Positions 20,130 to 27,772 of a stretch of DNA of 27,772 bases are shown piece after piece (position 1 is the stretch's first letter; each line of letters opens with the position of its first letter). The DNA is from Spirogloea muscicola (Eukaryota; Streptophyta; Zygnematophyceae; Spirogloeales; Spirogloeaceae), in NCBI GenBank assembly GCA_009602725.1, contig WELB01000273.1:108324-136095 (forward strand), given 5' to 3'. The position numbers were made by a program, and so were the translations under genes. The notes below the pieces were generated by a model. That model was not told the origin of the DNA and ran no database searches. It saw nothing but the letters and a program-made list of their open reading frames with translations.

Positions 20130-20350
20130 GCCACGAGACGCGCTGGCTGTGAAAGGCTAGCGCCCCCACAAAAGACAAGCTCGAGGGGAGGCCCAACATG
20201 ACCGGACAACCCGCCCTACGAGACCAAGTAAAACGTATTCCAACAACCGTCGGAGGGCTGCCGCCTAGGAGCCTGCAAAAGAGCGCAGTGGCAATGGAGT
20301 GCTCTTTCCAAGGGAACGGCGGCCGAGACAGGCCGGCCCAGAAGAATAAC
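20130..20350 (-). repeat. Diverged hairpin modules
   Basis: 20135-20190 (CTGGCTGTGAAAGGCTAGCG with GACAAGCTCGAGGGG) and 20293-20345 (GGCCGAGACAGGCCGGCCC). Both are in the minus orientation and weaker than the others. Confidence 0.5.
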
Positions 20351-21360
20351 ACGCCTTTAAGAGCAGCACCAGCAGAGAGCTGCCAGAGAGCACGATGTTC
20401 ATCCTACTCGCCAACCCAGTCCTCATCGGCAATTGAAGGTCGAAGGTCGAAGAGAGAAGCATGTACTACAATTGGACACTGGATCAACAGAGAGGCAATC
20501 CTCAAATTACTGGCAGAGCTAAGAGACCCAGTGTTAGCAGAAAAGGCTCATCGGACTCAGAACGACATCCACTCTCGAAAGGCAGCAACCTCACCTCAAC
20601 AAAGGAATAATATAAAGACTGGCATCAAGAAGTTGCCCTTGACACGTGAAGGAAGGGTAAAGTGGGTGTAAATAGATTGAGAACTTGAGCAGAAGTTTAC
20701 AGCTACTACTGCCCCAGTTAATCTGTCAGCTGAGGACTTGCAAGAATGGCATCACATAGTATTCGCTGTTCATGTGGCAAGAAGAGGTGTAGTCCGGGGT
20801 AGGAGAATCATGGGAAGTGATAGAGGAAAATATCGAGCACGTGCGTGAGAGCTCCATTCTTACTCAGGCGATTCATCAGTGCCAGATTTCCATTTGGTTG
20901 ACACTCCATGTAAGCATCTCTCGGAGTACCACTGAAGGGCTTTAAGCAGAAGAGCTGCAATATTTCAAGGTATCCAAGGGCTCGAAGAGGCGAAGTGAGG
21001 CGTTCGCAGCGCTTAGAATGTGTAAACACGGCTCTGAACACTGTACAAGCGCACCAGCCTGCCTTTTACGTTGTCGGCTGCCTCAGGATGGCCAGTTTGC
21101 CTTGGAAAAGGCCTCTTTGCAGCGCACCAGCAGGATCTCAGGACCACAGGCCCTTGACCATCAGAGCTCCACGTTTGTTCCTGTCAGACAAGATTGATAT
21201 TCCTGATGTTTTCCAGCTGCTCGGATGTATGTTGGCCCGCTTCGGAGGACTACATGTAGGACAAGGAGCCTCTATCCTGCCGCGCTATCACCACCCCCCT
21301 TACTGTTCTTCCAGACAACTGGGAACTGGAATCAGGAGGGAGGGGATGTGGAGGTGGGGG
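20351..21360. other. Low-repeat island with unassigned coding-like frames
   Basis: About 1 kb without hairpin modules or nuclease remnants, with more moderate GC. A + frame to 20671 includes IGHWINREAILKLLAELRD and EKAHRTQNDIHSRKA. Another + frame near 20690-20840 includes NLSAEDLQEWHHIVFAVHVA. A - frame at 20808-21041 includes LEILQLFCLKPFSGTPRDAY. A + frame at 20995-21498 includes DKIDIPDVFQLLGCMLARFG. I recognise no family in any of them. They may be pieces of a decayed gene or another element, or chance. Confidence 0.35.
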
Positions 21361-21365
21361 AGGCT

Positions 21366-22095
21366 AATTGAGAGGCCAGCCAAAGAGAGAAGGGGCGCGG
21401 AGCGCATAAATCGAAAGGGTGGTCAAATCAAAGAGGCAAAAGCTAGTGCAAACGTGGGGCTACCTCAAACGAAGCCCTGCGCTAAGGTGGCAAGGTAACA
21501 GAGAGAAAGAGGGAAGAAGCATTTGTGAAAGAGGGCGATGTTTGAAGTGGCCTGTAGTGGCGTTGTATGGGCTGGCTTTTCACAGCCCTTGCCCCCATTG
21601 GGAGAGCCAGTTTTCTTCTGTAGCGGCCACGCACTTTGCCGAGGGGCTCGTCCTCTCGAACCTTGTTCATTCATTTTGGGCTGGCCGTTCCCAGCCCCTA
21701 TCCGTCGTGATTGGTAGCGTAGAGGAGTCCTTCCTCGGCATCTCATTCTTCGGCTTTGGACATTGTCCATTCTTTTTGGGCTGGCTTTGCCAGCCCCTCT
21801 TTCTCTATGGGCGAGCCTTCTTCTATCCTCTATCGTTCTTTGTTCATTCTTTTTTGGGCTGGCTTGTCCAGCCCCTATCCTCAATGGGCGAGCCCTTTCT
21901 TCTATGGGCGAGCACTTCCCTCTCTTTGTAGTTGAGGTCAGTGAGTGGCCCTCCGGAATGTCCACTTGCTTCGCGTGTTTGCGCTTTTCCCCATTGGGAG
22001 TTCCACTTCTTCTTTCCGGCTCCTCAGAATCCGGACGATGTTGTCGGGCTGGTCCTTTCGCAGCCAACGCCTCCCCCCTCTCGGAAAGCTCCTGC
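21366..22095. repeat. Dense hairpin-module array
   Basis: One - fragment (21366-21403) and then + modules at 21553-21620 (GGGCTGGCTTTTCACAGCCC), 21653-21702 (CTTGTTCATTCATTTTGGG), 21752-21830 (perfect stem), 21834-21920 (GGGCTGGCTTGTCCAGCCCC, with GGGCGAGC twice) and 22005-22095 (diverged). Units follow the order TTGTNCATTC, hairpin, (T)GGG(C/A)GAGCC, TTCTTC. No nuclease remnant separates them. Confidence 0.75.
21703..21816 (+). repeat. 114-bp hairpin repeat, inverted twin of 16894-17007
   Basis: Perfect stem GGGCTGGC-TTT-GCCAGCCC at 21778-21796, preceded by GGACATTGTCC. Near-identical to the reverse complement of 16894-17007 from CGTGATTGGTAG to GGGCGAGCC. Confidence 0.85.
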
Positions 22096-22536
22096 TGCTG
22101 TTCTGCTGTTTCCGCTTTCCGGTCCCTGCCGGGCACCTGGACCGCTCCAGTCGGGCCGGCCTTGTCATAGCCCCCTCGGAGCTCAAGTCTTTCGCAGCCA
22201 CCTGCCCGTTCGGAAGAGGGGGGGGCCTTCTTCTCGTCCTTCTCGGCGACAGGCGGGCCAACACAAGAATGTCAAACCAAACCATGCTACACAACAACAC
22301 AGCAGAGGGAGGGTGGCAAGGGCGAGGCGCCCATCGGGAAAGAGGGGCTAGCAAAGCGGACAGGATGCAGAGGAGCGTGTACAAGGTGTGCCAGGGCCGG
22401 AAGGCGCCAAGAGCAGGAACCTACCCAACCCAGGGGGGAGGAGAGGCCGCCCACCCCCTGGCCACACCACTCCGCCGGCCCAGGCGCCGGCAGCTGCCTG
22501 CCGCACGCATTCTCGGCCCCCCCCGCCGCCGCCGCC
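22096..22536. other. Upstream region of the PC-esterase gene, with a decayed hairpin module
   Basis: A - module at 22327-22415 (CGCCCATCGGGAAAGAGGGG, CTAGCAAAGC, ...GTGCCAGGGCCGGAAGG) ends about 120 bp before the start codon, so the gene's promoter probably includes or abuts repeat DNA. No TATA box recognised. Confidence 0.5.
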
Positions 22537-24950
22537 ATGGCGCCGCCGCGCGCCGCCTGCCTCCTGCCGCTGCTCGNGGGGCCCGCGGCGGCCCCCGCGC
22601 CGACCCACTTCGCATGGGCGGGCGTCTTCCAAGGCAAGCACTCGCCGATCGTGCCCATGCGCCAGTGGAACGCGGAGCGCAGCCGCTTGCACCATCGGGC
22701 TTTCGCGCGCATCGACGGCTCCAGGACGCACTCCGCCGTCGACGTCGCCCTGGTACGGCCTCCGAGCCCTCGCTTCCCTCAATGCGCTCAGGTGGCCTGC
22801 ATGCCTGATGCGAACGAGTCTCGCGGGCATCGGACGCTCCACCAGCCACCACCAGCCCGTCTTGCCCTTGCTTAGTGGAGCAAGCCACCCTCATGTGATC
22901 CTGGACTGGGTCCATCGTAGTCAACTCTCACGAGTGAAGCCACTCGCTCACCGGACGCTTATCGACGAAAGGCGACGACGTGCGACGCCTGCAAGATTAG
23001 TGTGTGCCGGCACTTGCAGCAAGCGCCGAGAAATTGCTGACCTCAGGCACTCACACGCAAGTTGGGGCGGCGTTGTACGAGAGATGAGTGCCTAAGTCTA
23101 CCCTCTGCGACATTGGCAGCTGCTGGCAGGGAAGAGAGTATCGATTGTGGGGGACTCCCTCTCGCGCCACCTCAGCCAAACATTCATCATCGCGCTCCAG
23201 CAAGCTGGATACGAGGAGTTCATCTCCTTTGTTACAAAGAGGTGAATCACGAGGTGCCCAAAGGCAGTGGGCGTCAGGGGGCTATTCACTACGCCACAGA
23301 GTAGCTCGAGTACAGCTGGGGTGCTCATTTCCATGCCAGCAATCGTGCAGCTCAGTTTCGTATTCCAGTATTTTGGCTAGCATGTACGCGCTTAGCGGCC
23401 TGCTCTGCACCACGACCAGGGTTGACCACGCTAAGTGCAACGTTGCTTAGGACCTGAAGTCAAGGAGTTCTGCTGTTTGTGATGTTCTGCCTGACTCAGC
23501 TTCTACTGCAACGTCGCCATGAACGACACAATCTTAGACATGCCGCTGAGAATTGAGGTTGAGGCCACGAAGACAGCTCAGTCCGCACACGTGCAACAAG
23601 ACTGCGACACCGCCGTGAGGTCACATACATTGGAGGGGCCTTTCCGTAATATGACATGGAACCACTACGATGGTCCGTAACTCTTGCTCTGACTCCGCAG
23701 CCCATGGTCGATACTGGCTTGCCCATTCAGCTCCTCTGTATGAGGTCATGAGGCTTGACCAAATTGGCAAGTTCCTCATTAATAGCCATGTCAGGTTTGT
23801 GGATGTCATGTCTACTACATAAGCTGCCCTTGCTCTGTGGACTGTGCCTTTAAGGACAACACGTAAGGCTTGTAGTGCTTACTCTGGCATAGAGTCTTCT
23901 TCTGTGTGCACAGCATACATGCTACCACATCCAGACATTCGCGACAAGAGGAAAAACTTGTATCCAGCAGTTCTTGACCACATCTTCTCACAGTCTGACG
24001 TGGTGAGCAAAAACGAGACAGTGGGGCATCGCAAGGCCAACGGAGCTATTCAAGCTCAACAGGCTATGCACTTGATAAGACCTTTACATCTGATAGCAAT
24101 TCAAAGCCTACTTGCGGGCTGCTGCTGATCAGCACCTTCTTCTTGTGTAGGTCATAGTCAACTTTGGAATTCACTATCACCCTGAATCCAGGGACATCCT
24201 CCATCACCACTACCGAGAGCTTGCACAAGCCATGGCCGCAGACAACAAGCTGCCAGGCAAACTGGCATTCTTCAGGGAAACTCTTCCCCAGCATTTTCTG
24301 ACACCCGATGCATCTGGAGCTTACAACTTAGCATACCTTCGGACACAGGCACGGGAATCTGGCACGAAGTGCCACCGCTGCGCCAATCTACACCTTCAGG
24401 TGAACATCCTTGCAGTGGTTGGGCTTGCGCAAGTCAAGACTTGGGGTACTGTGGCAGTTCCTCTCGTGCATTTCTCATTGCTTGATTGGTCCGTGGAGGC
24501 ATCCTGCAAGAAGGTGGATGTTAGCCACATGTCATTTTTCCCACATCGACCGATGGGCACTAGGAAGCTGGTGCACTTATCTGCATGCAGAGAAAGGAAC
24601 AACACCACGTGCTGCAATGTATGTCTGGCGACTGGCTATTGATCTGTTGGAGTCCTTGACATTATCCATCGTGCCAGAGCTGGAGGAATGACTTGATGGA
24701 GGAGGAGGCTAAGAAATGTGGAATTCTGATCCAGAGGGCATTTTGGCAGATGAACTTCCACGAGCATCACGTCAATACAATAGCAGCTGCCAATGGTTAC
24801 AGAGACTGCACGCACTGGGGATTGGTGCCGGCATGGTGGGCCCCACTTTGGGACACCATGTACCTGACACTTGTTGAGGGGTATAGGTTGATGGGCTTAG
24901 AGCCAGGGGGGTCCACCTTCCCCAATCAGTTGAGAGAACGGACCGAGTAA
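22537..24950 (+). CDS. PC-esterase (GDS / DCTHW) family protein, multi-exon
   Basis: Family members are secretory-pathway O-acetyltransferases or esterases acting on polysaccharides (TBL/CASD1-like, SGNH fold). Exon 1 (22537-22752, 72 codons) begins MAPPRAACLLPLL, a likely signal sequence; one base (22577) is N. Later exons: 23120-23241 (LLAGKRVSIVGDSLSRHLSQ, nucleophile Ser in GDS), from 23316 to at least 23383 (WGAHFHASN), about 23500-23672, 23701-23789 (ending LDQIGKFLINSH), 24151-24399 (VIVNFGIHYHP, FRETLPQHF) and 24678-24950 (HVNTIAAANGYRDCTHWGLV, catalytic D-x-x-H; W-W-A-P-L-W-D). GDS, NFG-HY, FRETLPQHF and DCTHW in this order define the family. Splicing between exons 1 and 3 and between 23383 and 23500 is unresolved, and a small exon near 22876 (WSKPPSCDPGLG) is possible. 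Substrate cannot be inferred. Confidence 0.82.
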
Positions 24951-26425
24951 ATTGAGGTGCTTGCAGGTGCTTGATAAGCCTGCTATGCACGGCGAGTGCA
25001 CCGCCTTCTTATTCCTTGGTCAGCCTAGGCTTCTTGTACAATGTAGCAGCAGGACCCTCCGCCAGAAGGACTAGACATAGACACTGCCTGTAAAAGATAT
25101 GCGCGCGTGCCTGACGTCACGACTACTCCCTATACGAATGCCTTCCGTGGTCAGCATTTCGGAGTTCCACACACAGGGACAAACCAACCCTCCATGCTGC
25201 ATTAGTATACGCTACTGGTTTGCTAGTTTCAGACTTGATCTGATAGGGGGAGTATTAGCTGAGGGACAGTGGCTAGTAGCAGCAGATTGTCCTCAAGATC
25301 AAGACCACGAACTGTGAACCTCATCACATACCTCATCACATGCTCACAGAGAAGAGCCTCAATGAGTGCTTGTCGCGTTGTGGTCTACGAAAGCCAGAGA
25401 AGTCCTGAGCTTCTAGACTGCATAATGAGTGCACTGCAATAATTCTTGCAGTAGATATTGGCGTTGTGGATAGTCTAAAGCAGCAAAGCTAAAAGCTGAT
25501 GTCGCTATTCATGAAGCAGCTCATTGTGCCTTTAGAATGGGCACAACAGCAGTACAGGCAGGATCAATTTACAAAGTATGGAACTCTGTGTGACGTCTTG
25601 CAGAGCGCGTTCCAATTTGTCTCATCACGAGGGGCTCCAAAGCTGGCGCTAGACCCAAGATAAAAAGTGGCCTTCCTATGACTTGCCCTTGTTAAGGATG
25701 CGCACTTGAGCGTCAATGCCGCTCAGAGTGCACCGCAGCTGAGTTGGGTGCAGGGGAGCACCGGAAGACGAAAGGGGAGTTGGGAGGGAGGTTGTACGTT
25801 TGTCAGGTTTGTCAAGAGGTTGTGATTGTTATAGATGAGGATGGATAGGCACGGCTAACAGTACCTCCGCCTTATCATAGGAGGGCTACATGCGATTCCC
25901 TTTGTGAGAATCGTGGTATCGCACCAGAGCCCTTCTTGCCTCAACATTATTGGTTACCCTGCCAATACTAAGACAGTCTAGGATTATGTACTCCATGTAC
26001 GTCTCGAAGTGGTATTCACACGGCCAATGGGACAAATGTGCAATGTCTCCAGTGAAGCAGGACAAGCCTCTTTCCTGACATCAGCTGATGCCAGTCGTGC
26101 TTGGCATCGGACAACTCTCCACACACTTGCAAAGGACAGCAACTGATCAGTATATAAAAGTAACTGTCATTGCAGGCAAAGAATGTGCAACTGTTCGACT
26201 GCAAAGACCTGGCCATGGGGATAAGAGTAAAGGCAGGAGCAAGAACATGAAGGAGAGTATGTACGAGGAGCCCATCCTGCAGTACATGGCAGCGAGGGCG
26301 TGTCTCAAGCACTCCTCACCCTACGTAGACCTGAGGTCAAGGACCCTAACCTCTATGTTCGTAAAATACCTCAAGTGAGCAGCGCAGCCTACTGCAGTGC
26401 GGTGTAGGTGCCGACATCCACAGAC
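24951..26425. other. Convergent intergenic region, no recognised gene
   Basis: Lies between two convergent genes. Short frames exist (for example + 25099-25317, + 26088-26378 with YVDLRSRTLTSMFVKYLK), but none resembles a known family or has flanking splice signals I trust. No hairpin module or nuclease remnant here, unlike 9906-22536. Confidence 0.5.
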
Positions 26426-27772
26426 TTATGATGACTGCGTTACTCTGGATGACGAAAGGAAGCCGCTGAGCGAGCCTGAGACAAATGCACGGATGGTGAC
26501 AATACCCAAGCCGAGCTCACCAAGTTGTGCGGTGATGGCAGGCTCCTGGGCAAGCGCCCTGTTCAGATACGCGCTATCCACCTCAACAAAGGTCTGACCC
26601 TCTCCAATTATACGCACTCGCATGTTGCTGCTGGGTTGCAGGCACAGCAGGCTTCGAATCTGCCAAAACTCAGCTGTACATGTGTTACTTGAAGCATCTC
26701 ACAGACGGATTGCATTGTCAAGCCTAGAGTTACTTACTGGCAGCCTTGCCTCAGTGTGAGACATTTAGGGACTGCTCAGCTCGCCTGTCAGAAGTGCTGA
26801 TTGATGCTGACCTGAGCCTCGGCTCTCTCCACCAACGAGAGCATCTCCGGCGTGGCTGGCACTCCGAAAGCCAGGCGGCTGCGCAAGCAGGGCGCCGCAG
26901 CCAGATCCCAATTGGGCAGGCCGGCCGCTTTGGCAAGTGCCTGCACATTTCTCGATGCTGGTGACAGTCAGAAAAATAGGCCTTCGGCAAGTTTGAGCGA
27001 CCACGTGGGCAACAGCCAAGCTTGTAGGCATGCACCTGGCTGAGCACAACCAACAATACTTGAGGATCAGAGTCAGCTCAGGACTGATCAGTACCACACA
27101 GGCAGTGGACCATTAGGCAAAAGCATCTGGCTGAAGGACAGATTGCGAGCGTACTCGCACAGTGGTCTTGGGAAGCTGGGCCAGAGGGCTCGCGACTGCA
27201 AAGTCCATGGCTGCCAACAGCCCAAGCCTCGTTGGGTCTCTCAGATCATCAGCATTGGTTCCGTTGAAGAGCACCACGTGCTCTGGTAGCCAACATACAC
27301 GAGAGTGGTGATCAGGAAGCGGTGTTGCACAGAGGGTGATGGCATTCGGAGTACAGCGTGCAGGGGCTAGCGTAACAAAAGGCCGTTGCTGTTGGCGTGT
27401 CAAGACGCATCGATGGAGGCGCAACCACCTGCGTTGTCGAGGTGAGCTGCTGCAGCGGCAGCTCTGCCAACGGCATGCAGCGTCGTGTACAGCTCCGTCT
27501 TGCAGTGGTAGCAGCTGGTGCCCAGGTTGGCAACGTACTCAGGCACCTCGCCCTCCCTCGTGGCCACCTGCCTCCGCCATGAGCCTACATGCCACGCTGT
27601 GAGCCGCGACTGTGGCCGCTGCCAACAGCGCGCCGCGCAGGCACAGAGGGTGGACTGGGGAAGGGGGGAGGTCGACCTCCAGCAGGCGGATGCCGAGCGC
27701 GGCCGCCACCTGCCTCGCGCCGGCCAGCTGCGCAGCGGGCAATGCGGCGCTCGTGCCGATGCAGGCGAGCGT
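26426..27772 (-). CDS. larE: LarE-like ATP-dependent sulfur transferase, spliced, 5' partial
   Basis: LarE converts the pyridinium dicarboxylate precursor of the nickel-pincer nucleotide cofactor by adding sulfur, in L. plantarum from its own cysteine. Exons on the - strand: 27772-27677, 27546-27429, 27282-27155, 26940-26812, 26659-26426; phases fit and give 234 residues plus stop. Visible blocks: AAQLAGARQVAAALGIRLLE, EYVANLGTSCYHCKTELY, VVLFNGTNADDLRDPTRLGL, ASPLAQLPKTTVRALAKAAG, LPNWDLAAAPCLRSRLAFG with the CLxSR cysteine expected to be the sulfur donor, VRIIGEGQTFVEVD and FVSGSLSGFL near the end. The PP-loop (SGGxDS) would lie beyond the window edge. The first exon is about 77% GC. The LLEV/EVPEY junction is the least certain. 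Whether a LarA partner exists cannot be seen. Confidence 0.9.

Noticed and set aside
18590-22095. Regularly recurring palindromic units as a CRISPR array
   Set aside because: Spacing is irregular, units occur on both strands, sequences between them are not spacer-like in length, and the host is a eukaryote.
21465-22136. A 223-residue - strand frame
   Set aside because: It runs through several hairpin modules and repeats the same translated motif (RERGAGKASP...) because the DNA repeats. It is not an independent gene.
25099-26378. Small protein genes in the larE / PC-esterase spacer
   Set aside because: The frames are short, unrecognised and without clear splice or start context. They may be UTR sequence.

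Overview
The window is nuclear DNA of a eukaryote, most likely a green alga (Chlorophyta). Its genes are split by many short GT-AG introns (some only 50-65 bp). Their first exons are very GC-rich and later exons much less so. The gene set fits the plant lineage: a plant-type LpxD, a plant-type KNL1/Spc105 kinetochore scaffold, a secreted PC-esterase and a LarE-type PP-loop enzyme. Two of these (lpxD, larE) are best known from bacteria, but here both are spliced genes.

Layout: (1) 1-1921, + strand, the last nine exons of lpxD; the 5' end lies outside the window. (2) 2311-9905, - strand, a gene of more than 20 exons for a KNL1/Spc105/Spc7 homologue. It has an N-terminal RVSF PP1-docking motif, a low-complexity middle, a degenerate MELT-like site, a coiled-coil Spc7 region and a C-terminal RWD-like region. 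It converges on lpxD. (3) 9906-22536, a 12.6 kb repeat-filled interval between two divergent host genes. (4) 22537-24950, + strand, a PC-esterase (GDS...DCTHW). (5) 24951-26425, no recognised gene. (6) 26426-27772, - strand, the last five exons of a larE-like gene, truncated by the window end.

The repeat interval is the unusual part. It holds one long open frame (15207 to about 16584, -) resembling the part of a LINE-type retrotransposon polyprotein that follows the reverse transcriptase: a Cys/His cluster, then a PD-(D/E)XK-like nuclease domain. Around it are at least ten 5'-truncated relatives on both strands, most ending in the same C-terminus (S-D-L-x-L-L-T-R-G-Y-stop). Downstream of the stop in several copies, and also alone or in tandem groups, is a module of about 60-80 bp centred on a GGGCTGGC / GCCAGCCC hairpin. 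Two near-identical inverted pairs (289 bp and 114 bp) point to recent copying. No reverse transcriptase catalytic domain is visible in the window.

Exon borders were assigned by eye from open frame, phase and splice consensus. They are consistent through lpxD, larE and the C-terminal half of KNL1. They remain unresolved in the middle of KNL1 (about 6141-6564) and in parts of the PC-esterase gene.
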